Of a stretch of DNA of 64,000 bases, positions 1-11,453 are shown piece by piece. The first letter of the stretch is position 1; the number at the start of each line of letters is the position of its first letter. The notes beneath the pieces are model-generated. The model was not told where the DNA came from. It saw only the letters and a program-made list of their open reading frames with translations, and did not search any database. Where the stretch lies: NCBI GenBank assembly GCA_001643675.2, contig LSRY02000032.1, forward strand, positions 434,001 to 498,000. Reading direction: 5' to 3'. The position numbers were made by a program, and so were the translations under genes. The DNA comes from Monocercomonoides exilis. Taxonomy: Eukaryota > Preaxostyla > Oxymonadida > Polymastigidae.

Positions 1-1876
1 GAGAATCCATTTGGCCTTATTTGATCAATCCATTGTGACTAACCCCAACAGTCTCGTTTCATTTATTCAGTTCCAGATATGCCCCTCAAACAAATCTTTC
101 CATTCAGAAAACGATAAAATAACCTATTTTCTGCCCATTGGCCTTCAAGAACAATAAACAGCATTTCCGCAGTTACAGACTTCTGCCAAAACGTTATCTC
201 AATCTTTCAGTGGTCTCTTTGCTTTGTCAAATGGTTTGCATATGTTTCTGAAAATTTTGGGTTTTTCTGGATTTTTTGTTTGGCTCTTTCTCAGAATCAA
301 TTCTCTTGAAGCATTCCTAAATTATTGTAACATTTGGCCAATCAAAACGTGCTAAGAGAACTGTCAAATGTCTCACACAGTAAAGTTAACCGATTTAACT
401 TGCAAAATAAAGAATAACTGATATGTGCCTCGAGGTTAAATAGCTATCAATTGTAAAGGCTGTTGAAACAAAAGCAACTCCATTAATCCATTGCTTCCCA
501 GAAAATTCAAAAAAAGATCGAATGATCTTGCCCCAACATCTGCCAATGCAGGTATGCAACAGAAATAATAAAGATAGATCCATTTTTTTGTTTGCATGTA
601 TTTTGCTGAACTTCGGTACATAATCAGTAATCTGTGTGGTTTGACATTGAATTCTGTTCCGAAGAAAACAGTAATTCCTGTTTCGCAACCCCTTGTCCAA
701 TTTTCGTTCCGATAAAATCAAATTTCAGCATTGTTGGAGTAATTGTTAAAATGCTGAATCAGTGTTTGATCTATATGAAATGTTACACACCAATAAACAA
801 ATAACGCTCATTTTGTGCATGATAAAACATAAATGGCTATTCTTGAACTTAAAGACACTTGTGCAAAATATAAACGTGAAACAATACTAAAGTTCGTGTA
901 GCAATCACGTAATGATCGTTTCCCTGCAATTGCACAGCAAGATCCGATAGATTCGATATTCTCACATGAAATAGAAGTTTTCCAATGAAGTACAGAATTC
1001 TGTTTTGAATAAAAGCAATATTCAAGTTGCAGAATATATTTTTGCTGCAAAAGCAGTAAATTCATTAAATTCGACGATTGGTTTCCGTGCAATCACTACA
1101 AGAGCAAATTCGCAAGAAACAAATCTAAATTCCGCAAATTTCATGATCGAAGTCCACGCAAATACGAAGAATCCAATAGAACGCAAAAAGCAATATATCG
1201 CAATAACAAGCTCAATTGCATTCACGTTTCAATAACAACATTGAAATACTTTATTTTTGCAAAAATGCTTTTCAGTGGCAAAAATTAAAAGTGTTCTTTG
1301 ATATCTTGCTGCAAAAATATGCAACAGCAATTTATCGACAGTGCCAGGTTGCAAGCATGAGAAGAAACGACATTATTAGGATATCTTTCTCATTATCATC
1401 TTTTCTCTACTATATCCTTATGATCATTATTATAATGATTAGGTTACGAAATAAAACATAGTTTTTGGTGACAGAATGCTGTATATAAGATAATTTAAAT
1501 GAAAACATTCACAATAATTAAATTAATCCATTCCATTTGATCATACCAATATTATATTATTAGATTTATCAAATGCATTTCATTGTTTGCGTTTATTTAT
1601 GATTTGATTTTGTTTCAGCTGAATACTAACCTTGCAACAAAAAATAAATGCAGGAAAACGGCTGCAGACAGCAAAATGATAATAAAAAAAAAGCAATCAA
1701 AATAAAAAAAACTGAAATAGAAAACATTTTTTTACACCTAACTAATGAGAAAGAGAAAGAAAAAAAGAAAGAGAGAAATGAGAATCTGCTTTTTCGAAAA
1801 GCCCCAGCTGCACGCCAGACAGCAACGAAATGGCTGGGCAAAGAAGTGTGCCCAGCCCACGTGCTGCCTGTCTTCT
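1..1876. other. AT-rich intergenic DNA, no gene seen
   Basis: Short AT-rich open frames occur on both strands, but none has family resemblance, a convincing start or splice signals. From about 1,650 to 1,876 the minus-strand sequence is pyrimidine-rich and follows the NAR1 stop, so it is probably NAR1 3' flank. Confidence 0.6.
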
Positions 1877-4118
1877 TCACCATTGAAGTGTCAGAGGATT
1901 GATGGCAGCTGTGGAGCGCGCCAGGGTGTCTGGATCCCGCGGCGTGAACTCGCTCTGAAGCATCCCCAGCACAAGCTGCTCTGCCGTCCACTCGTCCTTT
2001 TTCTCTTCTTTCCCCTCTTTCCCCTCTTTCTCCTCTTTCTCCTCTGCCTTCTTGTATTTCTCGTGCGATGCTGCCAGCACTTCCCCTAGCCTCTTCAGCA
2101 CCCCCGCCACCTTCCCCGTGTCTGGCCATTTCCTTCCACATCCCGCTCCACAAGCGCCAGAAGCGCATCTGCAAGCAAAACAACAGACAAAAATAACAAT
2201 GCAAAAGGGCAAAGAACAACAACAACAACAACAATAATAATAATAAAGAATACACATTGAAGAGAAAATTGAAAAGTGAAAAGAGAAGTGCCATCCATCA
2301 TCCCCTCCTTTCCACAAACCTTTCCCTGTTTCCTTCATGTCCCGCCGCGGAAGCCCCCCGCCTCCCAGGCACCCACTCGGGCACGCATGCACCTCGCACA
2401 CCAGCGACCCAAACAGCTCGTACTCTCCGCTCTCTCCCACTGTCTTCCCCGCCTCCATGTTCCGCTGGTACGTCTTCATCTTCTGCAGAAGCGTCTGCAT
2501 CACCCGGAACCCCAGAACTGCTGTGAACCCAGCCGTCTCAGCACTTTCTCCTTTTTCTTCTCCTTTTTCTTCTCCTTTTTCTTCTGCCTTTGCTTCTGTC
2601 TCTGTCTTTGCCTCTGGCGCACTCACAATCTCCACAGCATTTGTTGTCGTCCGCTTCGTCAGCCAGCTCGCCGGCCTCACCACAGCCCCGCTCGCCTCCA
2701 GCAGCGAACGTGCTCCTGCCGAAGGTGCAGAAGAGGATGCAGAAGAGGATCCACAAGAAGAAGGGCTTTCCGTTTCGGCCTCTCGGCCTGCCCGCCTTCT
2801 CTGCTTCTCCCTCACATACCGCCACAGCCACTCCGAATACCCGCCCGACGTCGACGCGATCCCCGGAAACACCGCCTCTGCCGACGTCACCGCTGAAAAG
2901 CCCGCACTCTGCTGACAGTGGCACACACGGCGCAATCCCCTGGCTGTCCAGCGACAGCTCCTTCTGCTTCGCCTCCATCACCTGCAGCAGCTCTGTCAGC
3001 GCAAGCACACAGTCAACAGGTGCAACTGTTAACAAACACACATAAACAAGATATTTATTGAACCACACAATCAGAACAAAAAAGAAAAAGGTTATGCATC
3101 CCGCAACAAAAACACAGCACACCATCGCCCCATTCGATCGGCAGGTCTTTCTTCCACCGCAGCGCCTCGATCTTCCGGTCGAAGCACGGCGCTATCGCCA
3201 CGTGGTACATCTGCCCTGCCCCGAGCCCTGCGCTTGCCCCAAACACCCGCTTCACCAGCACCCCCTGCGTGTGCTGCACCGACGGCGCCCGCAGCAGGTG
3301 CCCCAGCAGCGCTGGCTGCACCTTCTCCATGTAGCACACAAACCCTGGGCACACCCCCGTCAGCAGCGGCACCTGCTCTGCCAGCTCCCGCTCCCGCGTC
3401 CGCCCCCCTGCCCCGAGCAGCGCCCCGATCCGCCGCTCCACCTCCTCCCCCGTCGCCACCAGCGACACCTCCTGCGCCAGCGCACAGTCAAACACATACT
3501 CAAACCCCAGCCGCTCCTTCAGAAACCCGCACAGCCGCAGATACCCCTGCCCCGCCGCCAATCAAACAGACAAACAAACAAAACAAGAAAAATTGAAAGG
3601 ATGAAAAAAAGGGAGGGCACAACGGGCTTTCGCAAATACCTCTGTCAGGCTCACTCCTTGCTGCGCTGCATACGCCACCGCTGCCTGCGGCTCAATAGAC
3701 GCCACAAACACCTTCCGCTCTGCCCCCGCCTCCTTCGCCGCCCGGCTCTTCGCCATCGCCGAGAAAAGGTCCTCGATGCTCTGCTGCGAAATCAGCACCG
3801 ACTCTGCCGACGTCACACACCCACTGCCCCATTCCCCAGCAAAGCACAAAAAACATGAAAAAAACACCCAATCAACTCAGCCCACGGAAAAGACCCAGCA
3901 CTGCCACACCTGCACGCCAGACAGTCGTTCAGCGATATCTTCACCGCTTTCTGTGCAGCAAACACAAAAACACAAAAACACAAACCACGGCGGCCACTGC
4001 CCCCCGGAAAATAACCACAGCTGCCACACACCTCCGTCTCCACGTTTGCCACACACGCCTGGCTCGGCGCCAGATAGTCGTTCACCGCTGCCGCAGACAG
4101 AGAGAATTTTTGGCTCAT
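1877..4118 (-). CDS. NAR1: Nar1 / IOP1 (iron-only hydrogenase-like) cytosolic Fe-S assembly protein
   Basis: Fe-S protein that in the CIA pathway links the early scaffold to the targeting complex. ATG at 4118. Exons with good support: 4118-4032, 3950-3910, 3823-3640, 3546-3123 and 3025 to about 2905; then about 2905-2281 and about 2174-1877 with less certain joints. Introns at 3951-4031, 3824-3909, 3547-3639 and 3026-3122 keep frame. Family hallmarks: N-terminal PSQAC, then ISLNDCLACSGCVTSAESVL completed across the 3824-3909 intron; hydrogenase-like LLTGVCPGFVCYMEKVQPAL; YHVAIAPCFDRKIEALR; and VHACPSGCLGGGG. The protein ends in a single Trp (TLQW), as Nar1 and CIA clients commonly do. Unusual features are a Ser/Glu/Lys-rich insert before the ACPSGC region and an EKEGK-rich stretch near the C terminus. 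The frame change near 2905-2935 is unresolved: a 73-nt intron (donor about 2972) would fix the frame but remove conserved helix residues. It is divergent from the LRR gene, 261 bp away. Confidence 0.93.
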
Positions 4119-4379
4119 CCGCACGCCCCCTTTTTTGCTATGGGTTGCCCCTCTGCCCATACTCTTTTCCACCCAACCACTTTTCCCCCTTTTTCTCGCC
4201 TTACCGGCACGCAATCGGGCGCTGCGCAATGGGGTGCTGCACCTCGGACAACTACGCAAATCCAGGGCTGCAGAGCCGAGAAACACTTTTCGACGGGCTT
4301 TCGCCTGATGTTTGTGGTGTGTTTCCTTTTCCTCTTCCTTCTGGCTTTGTTAATTAAATTTTCCACTGCATCCCCCGGC
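4119..4379. promoter_or_regulatory. Divergent intergenic region between NAR1 and the LRR gene
   Basis: A 261-bp spacer separates the NAR1 ATG (minus) from the LRR-protein ATG (plus), so both promoters should lie here. No recognisable core-promoter motif was identified. The region is moderately AT-rich with pyrimidine runs. Confidence 0.45.
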
Positions 4380-7300
4380 ATGCACCCTTCACTTTCTGTT
4401 GCTGCGGCAGAGCTAGTGTTCCTTTATATCGACGATTTGTACACTTTCAGCGCGTGCCTGCAAGTCTGCCAGAGGTGGCGGTGTGCCTTGTGCATGGGCC
4501 TTTGTGTCCACCCCCCCCAATTTCATTTTCATTTTCATTTTTCTATTTTCTCTCTTTTCTCTTCCTGGGCGGTGTGCAGGCGGAATGTGCCGCTGTATTT
4601 CCACCGGCTGAATCTTCTGTCGTGCCGCCAGGCGTACGTGACCAAGTTCTCGCGGATGCGGCCGCTGCTGCAGCGCCTGTGCAGCCTGACGGAGATCCAC
4701 GCGGTGGGGAAGTACTACGGCACAGCGGGCTCTGCGAAGGGCGTTGTGAAGAGCACAGGGAAAGGCGCAGGGAAAGGCGCAGGGAAAGGCGCAGGGAAAG
4801 GCAGAGATGGCTCGCCTTCTGCGCTTTCTCCATCCTCGTCTGCCAGCTCCGCTGTCTCGCCAGATGCGCCTGCCCCGGATGCGGTGTCGCCGTTGGCAGC
4901 AGGGTATCTGGCGAGGAGCGGGGCAGAGGGGGCGTCTTACACGCCTGGCGGGCATGCGATGCTGTCGCTGGAGCTGGTGGGGTTCCTGCTGTCGCGGCAG
5001 TGTGCGAGGAGCGTCACGGCGCTGTCGCTGATCTGCTTTCCGCAGCTGCGGGACAGCGACGTGGCGCGGTTTGTGCCGCGGGTGGCGGGGGCGCTGCAGT
5101 CGCTGGATGTGTCGTACTGCACAGGGCTGACAGACGCGGCAGTGGAGCTTGTGGTGGGGCGCTGCACACAGCTGCGGGAGCTGCACCTGGCATACTGCAC
5201 AGGGATCAGCGAGCGCGGGGTGGCGTATGTGCTGGAGGAAGGGGAGACGGCGCGGCTGATGGGCGAGGCGGAGGCAGCTGCAAAGGCCGCCACAAAGGCA
5301 GGAAAGAATACAGGAAAGAATACAGGAAAGAATACAGGAAAGAATACAGGAAAGAAGGCTGATGGGGGAGACACAGCACAGCAGAGGAGAAAGCAGGCCA
5401 GGCGGCGGCTGACATCGATCGACATCCGCGGGCTGCCGCAGAACGAGCGTGTGCTGCTGCGAATGGTGCGGCAGCCGCCTTCTTTTGATGCTGCACTCGA
5501 AATGCGTTCCTCCACCTCTTCCTTTTCCTCTTCTTCTTCTTCTGTATCTATTGGCACTTCATCATCATCACCATCCTCCACCTCCTCCTCTCCGCTGGAC
5601 CTGCTGCCATCGGGTGCGCCAACATCAACCACGCCGAGCCTGCAGTTTGTGCCGCTCCTCTCCTTCTCGACGCACTCGCCGCTGGCCACGTCGCTTGCGC
5701 TGAGCGCAGTGTGTGCGTCGGCACCGCACCTGCGGTCGCTGAATGTGGCTGGGTGCCCACTGCTGGACCAGCATGCGCTCACGGTGATTGTGGCGTCGTG
5801 CCCCAACCTGCGCATCCTGGATCTGTCGTACTGCTCGGCGCTCACCCACCCCTCCTTCCTCATCGATGCACTCAACAAGCGCACATCACTTGCATCCACT
5901 TCACATACATCTGTGTCTGTGCCATTCATCCCAGCGCTGCCAAAGCTGCGGAAGCTGCGGCTGGACGGAGACGACAGGCTGGTGAACGACGTGGCGGTGC
6001 GGCACGTGTGCCGGCACTGCCCTGCGCTGTGCTTCCTGTCGCTGGCGAAGTGCTCGTCGGGGGTGTCGGACATCGCGCTGGTGGAGATTGGGCTGCGGCT
6101 GAAGCACCTGGTGGTGCTGGACCTGTCGGAGTGCGGGCGGATCAGCGATGTGGGGCTGCTGTCGCTGGGGGGCCTGCGGATGGCGCCGGCGGAGGTGGCG
6201 GCGCGGGGGCGTGTGCAGCGGGAGCGGGAGCGGGAGGAAAGGGAGGAGCGGAGGAGGCAGCGGAGGGCACACCGCGAGCGGCGGAGGGTGCGGAGGGAGA
6301 TGGGCGAGGCAGTCAGCGAGAGCGACGATGAAACAGACGAGGAGGAAGAGGAGGATGAAAAAGAGGAAAAAGAGGAAAAAAGTGAAAAACACAACAATGA
6401 GCATGTTGAATGCATTGTGGAAAAAGAAATGAAAAAAGAAAAAGAAAAAGAAAAAGAAAAAGAAAGTGAAATGCAAAAACAACAGAACAGCGAAGAAGAT
6501 GATGAAAACGCAGTGATGGAATCCATCTATTCATCATCATCATCATCTTCTTCTTCTTCTTCATTGCCAGATGAGCTCGATCTCACAGAAGTGTTCACTC
6601 CGATTGATGGGCAAGTGCCAACATCATCCTCATCATCATCATCAACGACTGATGCATCAGCCTCTGCCCAGCCGCATGGGTCGTGTCTGTGTGCGCTGTT
6701 TCTGGACCGCTCGTCGGCTTCGATCAGCGACCGGGGGCTGCTGGGCGTGGTGGCAGCGTGCCCGTGCCTGTTCCACCTGACGTTCTCGTTCCTGCCGCAG
6801 ATCAGCCAGCGCTGTGCGCAGCAGCTGCACGTGGCCACCGCAGCGCGTGCGCAGCCCTTCTTTGCGCTGCTTGCAGTGTGCCTGCGCCGCACCCGCGTGC
6901 CCTTCAGCTGCTTTGCGCTGGCCGAGAAGAGCGGGCTGCTCGACGAGCTGGTGTTCTTCGGCGAGGCGAAGAAGGCAAACGCGGCAGGCGAGCGGGAGAG
7001 GCGCGAGGAGATGGAGCGCGAGACGCGGCTGAGCCGGCAGCGCAGAGAAGATGAGCTGGCCGAGCGTGCCCAGCGGGCAGAGCGGGAGCATGCGCTGCGG
7101 CGCATGCTGGAGCAGAACAGCGCGCTCAAGCAGCTGGAAGAGGAAGGCCGGGCAAGACAGGCAGAGCAAAAGCAACAAGAAGACGGGAAAGGGAGGAGAG
7201 CGAACGAGGGAAATGCTGAAGAGGAGACAGGCAGCGCTGCATCTTCCGAGCCATGCGAGGCAGAGCACAGCGACACGAATCTTCTGAGCGGAGAAAATGG

Positions 7301-7607
7301 AAATGAAGATGATAAAGATGATGATGAATGGAAGAGCAACGATGTGAACCTGTTCCAGAAGAGGCACCCGGAGATAGCGCCTGAGCTGGCGTTCCAGTTC
7401 ATGATGCTGATGCGGAAGGAGAAGGAGTACCGGGAGCGGGAGGACGTGCAGCGGAGGGCAGCGGTGGAGGCGGTGCTGCGGCAGATCGAGCGGGAGGACC
7501 GCAGCGAGTGGCGGCAGCGGCTGGCACAGATCGGCCTGAGGCACACGAAGCAAACAGATACACCAGACAGAAAAAGAGGAAGGGGGAGAGGGAGATGGAA
7601 CAGATGA
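4380..7607 (+). CDS. F-box-like / leucine-rich-repeat (AMN1/FBXL-type) protein
   Basis: Probably a substrate-recognition or scaffold protein. ATG at 4380. The N terminus (SVAAAELVFLYIDDLYTFSA then CLQVCQRW) resembles an F-box. An intron is predicted at 4475-4579: GT start, long pyrimidine tract, GTGTGCAG end, length divisible by 3. Cysteine-containing LRRs follow in separate clusters: LQSLDVSYCTGLTDAAVELV, LRELHLAYCTGISERGVAYV, LRSLNVAGCPLLDQHAL, LRILDLSYCSALTHPSF, LVVLDLSECGRISDVGLLSL, and SSASISDRGLLGVVAACPCL. Low-complexity inserts separate them: (GKGA)n at 4759-4803, (NTGK)n at 5308-5357, Ser-rich at 5512-5600, and a highly charged EEDEKEEKEE segment at 6325-6480. The tail is an Arg/Glu-rich predicted coiled coil. 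The frame closes at 7605-7607, but the frame at 7660-7873 also looks coding (ETAYLQAALASFTDIDAD... to TGA 7873), so a last intron or frameshift may extend the gene. It converges on the minus-strand gene at 8288. Confidence 0.8.
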   Translation: MHPSLSVAAAELVFLYIDDLYTFSACLQVCQRWRCALCMGLCVHPPQFHFHFHFSIFSLFSSWAVCRRNVPLYFHRLNLLSCRQAYVTKFSRMRPLLQRLCSLTEIHAVGKYYGTAGSAKGVVKSTGKGAGKGAGKGAGKGRDGSPSALSPSSSASSAVSPDAPAPDAVSPLAAGYLARSGAEGASYTPGGHAMLSLELVGFLLSRQCARSVTALSLICFPQLRDSDVARFVPRVAGALQSLDVSYCTGLTDAAVELVVGRCTQLRELHLAYCTGISERGVAYVLEEGETARLMGEAEAAAKAATKAGKNTGKNTGKNTGKNTGKKADGGDTAQQRRKQARRRLTSIDIRGLPQNERVLLRMVRQPPSFDAALEMRSSTSSFSSSSSSVSIGTSSSSPSSTSSSPLDLLPSGAPTSTTPSLQFVPLLSFSTHSPLATSLALSAVCASAPHLRSLNVAGCPLLDQHALTVIVASCPNLRILDLSYCSALTHPSFLIDALNKRTSLASTSHTSVSVPFIPALPKLRKLRLDGDDRLVNDVAVRHVCRHCPALCFLSLAKCSSGVSDIALVEIGLRLKHLVVLDLSECGRISDVGLLSLGGLRMAPAEVAARGRVQREREREEREERRRQRRAHRERRRVRREMGEAVSESDDETDEEEEEDEKEEKEEKSEKHNNEHVECIVEKEMKKEKEKEKEKESEMQKQQNSEEDDENAVMESIYSSSSSSSSSSSLPDELDLTEVFTPIDGQVPTSSSSSSSTTDASASAQPHGSCLCALFLDRSSASISDRGLLGVVAACPCLFHLTFSFLPQISQRCAQQLHVATAARAQPFFALLAVCLRRTRVPFSCFALAEKSGLLDELVFFGEAKKANAAGERERREEMERETRLSRQRREDELAERAQRAEREHALRRMLEQNSALKQLEEEGRARQAEQKQQEDGKGRRANEGNAEEETGSAASSEPCEAEHSDTNLLSGENGNEDDKDDDEWKSNDVNLFQKRHPEIAPELAFQFMMLMRKEKEYREREDVQRRAAVEAVLRQIEREDRSEWRQRLAQIGLRHTKQTDTPDRKRGRGRGRWNR
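4759..4803 (+). repeat. In-frame 12-bp minisatellite encoding (GKGA)n
   Basis: About four tandem copies of GGGAAAGGCGCA in the LRR gene add GKGA repeats between the F-box-like region and the first LRR cluster. Because the unit is a multiple of 3, copy-number change keeps the frame. Confidence 0.9.
5308..5357 (+). repeat. In-frame 12-bp minisatellite encoding (NTGK)n
   Basis: Four to five copies of GGAAAGAATACA lie within the LRR gene, between two LRR clusters. Unit length and GGAAAG core resemble the repeat at 4759, suggesting related expansion. Confidence 0.9.
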
Positions 7608-7873
7608 AGAGAGAGAATTCAACCCACAACACACAGCCCGAAGAGAGAGGAGAGAATGAAAGTGGCAGTGGGAGCGAAGAGCAGGAGGAGAAGGCGCAGG
7701 AGGAGACAGCGTATCTGCAGGCAGCGCTGGCGTCGTTCACAGACATCGATGCAGACGGCATCGGGAACTTCTTCGAGACGCGGCCGTGGCTCCGCAGCAG
7801 CACCCACGCCATGAAGGGCATCCCCTACCACTTCGACGCCTGTGTGTTTGGCGAGGTGTTTGAGCGCACCTGA
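7608..7873 (+). CDS. Possible C-terminal exon of the LRR gene
   Basis: A different frame from the upstream ORF is open to TGA at 7871-7873. Its last 55 codons look like folded protein (TDIDADGIGNFFETRPWL, GIPYHFDACVFGEVFERT) and share the GC-rich codon use of the LRR gene. No good GT donor occurs between about 7550 and 7640, so the join is unresolved. It may be a spliced terminal exon, a sequencing frameshift or a decayed tail. Confidence 0.4.
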
Positions 7874-8287
7874 GCACAGGATGAGAACGAAAAGAACGAA
7901 AATAAAATGAAGAATGAATGACGAGGCTTTCTTCAGGGCAAACCCAATTCCCACCATTCCACTTCATCAAACTGGGCAATGTGTGCTTTGGGAGGTGAAT
8001 GCCCAGTGCAGCTGCTGTTCGACCATCCAACACCCACTTCACATCCTGTTTGTGCATTCTGTTCAGTTTTCTTCTTTTTTTTCATCATTTGTCTTTTCCA
8101 TATCACTTCATTTCACTTCACCTCACTTCACTTCAGTTCATTTCAGTCAGTTCATTTCAGTTTGAATACAATTGCACTTTTGCGTTTCTTTCCTGCCTTT
8201 GCTTTTTTCAAGCTCCTTTTCCAGCATCATCACATTCGCATGTCCATGTGCCCCTTTCACCAAGAAAGACATCTTGAAGAGCACAGT
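7874..8287. other. Convergent intergenic region with TTCACTTCA-type repeats
   Basis: This is the gap between two convergent gene ends. Around 8098-8160 the sequence consists of short imperfect CACTTCA / CATTTCA units. No coding potential was seen. Confidence 0.55.
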
Positions 8288-10175
8288 TCAGCCGAAGGTG
8301 CCCAGATGGCGAACAGCACCGATCCTCAGCGGGATGTTGAGCACAGGGCGGATCGGGTGCTTGTTCTGCCTCGCAAACTGCCGCGGCTGCACAATCTTGT
8401 CGAACGGCGCCATGAACCGCACAAGGAGCGGCGTCCGCTTGAACAGCCTCTGCACCCGCACCGCCATCCCCTCCCGCACCTCCTCTCTCTTTTCTCCCCT
8501 GCACCCCTCGCCCCACCGCTGCACATGCTGCGGTGAGCCATGGTGTGCTCCGCGCTTTTGCGCTTTCCATTCAGCGAGCAAGCGGAAGTGCACACAAAAC
8601 GATGTGATGGCCGGCTCCTCATCCTCTGCTGCCTTCCCATCGCCTTCATCCAGCGGTGCACTGGCAGAAGGACAGCCACCCTTGCACGGTATGAACGCCT
8701 CGCATGCCAATGAAAATTCAGGACAGCCCTTCTCATCAGACAGAAGTGACACAGAGGGTGCATCGAGCAGCACCTTCTGCCCACTCTCCACTGATGAATG
8801 GATGCTTGTTGGCATCCTCATTTGCCTTTCTGGATGAGCCGAAACAGATGGCTCAAAAGAGCAAGCGCTGTCTTTCACCAATGGCAGATTTGCCATTTTG
8901 GATATAACTGGCGCTGCACAATGCCCACTCCCCATCTCACTTCCCTCTCTGCTGCTTGCACCGTCCATCCCGCTCCCATAAAGCGCCTCTGCACTTGTCG
9001 AGAACACCCACCCCGATGGCTGCTTCTCTCTCCTCCCCTCTTTCCTGTGCTTCCGCATATTTCTCCGCTCCGCCACCTCCATCCACAGCGCCATCTTCGT
9101 CTCTCCATCCAGCCCAAGCGCATCTCCCTTTGCCAGACACTCCTTCAGGTCTTCCATGCTCCACTCCTCCTTCCCATCTTCTTTCCCATCTTCTTCCTCT
9201 TTCCACACCCGCCTCGCCTTCTCCAGCAGCTCACTGCGGAACCACCGGCCATCCTGTCTGCTCCCTGCTGGCACCCATCCCCGAATGTTGCTGACCAAGA
9301 GCGCATCCAGTGAATGTGCAGACTCATTCTCATCGTCATCTTTGTTGTCGTTTTCTTTTGCATCCTGGCCTGCTGGTTGATGCCCTGCCTGCCTCCCACC
9401 CAGCCCAACTCTCAGCTCAGCTGCCAGTTCTGCCTCGCGAACTGCAAACGACAGCTTCTTTTCCACCTTCACCTCTTCTGCTACAACACACCCCACAGCA
9501 TTCTTTTCCAGCTGACCATCCGTTTTCGAAACAGGATGTGCCTCTTTTGCTTCCTGCTGCTCATTGCCCTGTTTCACAGATTGCTCTGATGCTTCCACAA
9601 AAAGTGGATCCTTCGAGAGTGAATGTGCTGGCAGCTCAGGGTGATTCTCAAAAACAGAAGAATCATGCAAAAAGGACTGAGCATTTTGTTTATCCATAAA
9701 CGACGCCTGCACTTCTTTCTGCATCGAATTCTGCTTCCACAGCGAGTTCAGCTCCCTCGAACGAATCACAAACGGATGCGATGAGCCTTCGCAGCTTCTC
9801 AGGCACAGCCCCGAAAGGGGCACAGAACACGCATCCATACCCATTGATTCGGAATATACATCATAATCTCCTATACTCCTTGTGTCCACACTCCCAGAAG
9901 ACGAAGACAGAAAAAACGATGAAGCGCCTCTTCCACATCTTCCAAATGCCTCTCTCTCATATCCTCCTTGTCCAAAATGCAATGTTCCATCTGTTCCATC
10001 GTCCTTGAATTTTGTAATCATTTACCCCAACATTGACAGAAAACAAAGAGAAGAATGAAGGAATAAAGCAAACCATTGCTTGGCTCAGCGGGAGTGCTGT
10101 CTCGCTATCCAAACATGCAGAGCACTCACCCTGCAATTCTTTTGCGGATGAAGTGATGTATAAAGGCTGGCTCAT
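8288..10175 (-). CDS. Unrecognised two-exon protein, about 605 aa
   Basis: Not assigned to a family. ATG at 10175. Exon 1 is 10175-10074 (34 codons, MSQPLYITSSAKELQGECSA start). A 70-nt intron at 10004-10073 begins GTTTGC and ends TTCAAG. Exon 2 is 10003-8288, ending TGA, and the join is in phase. The middle is hydrophilic and low-complexity with Lys/Glu patches (KEEEDGKEDGKEEWSMEDL). The last 70 residues look folded and basic (VQRLFKRTPLLVRFMAPFDK, RPVLNIPLRIGAVRHLG). No signal peptide or TM segment is evident. It converges with the LRR gene and lies downstream of the DYRK-like gene on the same strand. Function unknown; the intron model is well supported. Confidence 0.75.
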
Positions 10176-10501
10176 CCGCTCAGCCAGGCAAACAAAAAAA
10201 CAAAAAAGAGATGGAAGTGAGGTTGGGTGGCTCTTGATCATTCCAATTTGAAAAAAAAAAAAAAAAATTAAATCATGAAAAATGAAAATAAAAATATTCG
10301 CAAAGCTATATCACAACAAACAGAAAGTCCCAACGGGAACAACCATGTGCAATTGAACTCAAAATGGCAAACACTTCAACAAAAACGAAATTAAATACCG
10401 AGATTTACATTCATTATGCTTTTTCTCTTTCTCTGCTCCCCGCCTGAATGTACAAAAGATGCTCACGAATTCCAATTATTTCACTGCAAAAAAACGCCTG
10501 T
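10176..10501. other. Short intergenic spacer, AT-rich
   Basis: This 326-bp spacer holds poly-A at about 10251-10267 and AT-rich sequence between two minus-strand genes. No gene was seen. It should hold the 3' flank of the DYRK-like gene and the promoter of the 8288-10175 gene. Confidence 0.5.
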
Positions 10502-11408
10502 TCAAGTGCCTTCTTTTGCTTCTGGTTTTGACTCTCCAGGCAACGAGTGGCGATGATGATGCTGTTGCTGATGATGATATTGATTCTGATGTTGGTGCTG
10601 ATGGCTGGCGGACGAGGAGTGCTTTTCGGAGTGATGATGGGTTGTATGTGAAGAATGATTGCGATGTCGTTGATGTTGTTGTTGATGTTGTTGATGATGA
10701 TGTTGATGGTGATGAGAGCGAGAGTGTTTGTGAGGGTGCACAGGAGAGGAAGAGGGATTCGGCTGCTCAGAAGAAGCAGATGGCTGAAGAGGCACAGCTG
10801 GAGAAAGGTTGTTCTTCTGCTCTGGCAAACACACATCCTTCGGCGCGAGTGCAGACATGGCTGCAGGCGACACCACATTCGCTGCAGCAGAAGGTGAAGA
10901 GGCTGAAGAGGCTGAAGAGAAGGGGTGCGAAGGAAAGAATGGCGATGCTGAGGCAGAGACCCCAGAGAACAGCATCCTGTGCCGAGGGAAAAGCAGAGAG
11001 CGCGGCTGGGCGCGGGAGGCCTTTGCTGCTGCTGGCTTTGCGGGGGTGACTGGCTGCACAGACGACGAAGACGAGATCGAGCCATACGGATCAGACAACG
11101 TTGGTATCTCAATCGCTGTCTTATTCGTGTCTGTCTCCTCTGACTCGCTGGCTGCAGGAATCTCGTTCTCCCAGTTTTGTTTCTGTGCACTTCTGTCGCT
11201 CTCAGCCATCTCTTTCACAAACAATGCATTTGGAGTGCTTTGTGCATCTCCCTTCATCTTCGCCTTCATCTTCGTCTTTGCATTCTTCTTCCCATCTGGC
11301 CGTGCAAACACCGAAAGGAGCGAAGAGAGGAACGAAAACGCCTTCGGCAGCTTTGATGCTGCTGCCTCTCCATTTGCTTGCCAATGCGAATCATCTTCCT
11401 TCTTTTGT

Positions 11409-11453
<45 letters not shown>

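Noticed and set aside
395-1461. Several 60-110 codon frames at the window start
   Set aside because: AT-rich chance frames on both strands without start context, splice signals or family resemblance.
2907-2923. 17-nt GT-AG stretch as a NAR1 intron
   Set aside because: Removing it puts exon 5 into a third frame that meets a stop within a few codons.
4937-6526. 529-codon minus-strand frame opposite the LRR gene
   Set aside because: It is the antisense shadow of GC-rich coding sequence; the plus frame has clear LRR motifs.
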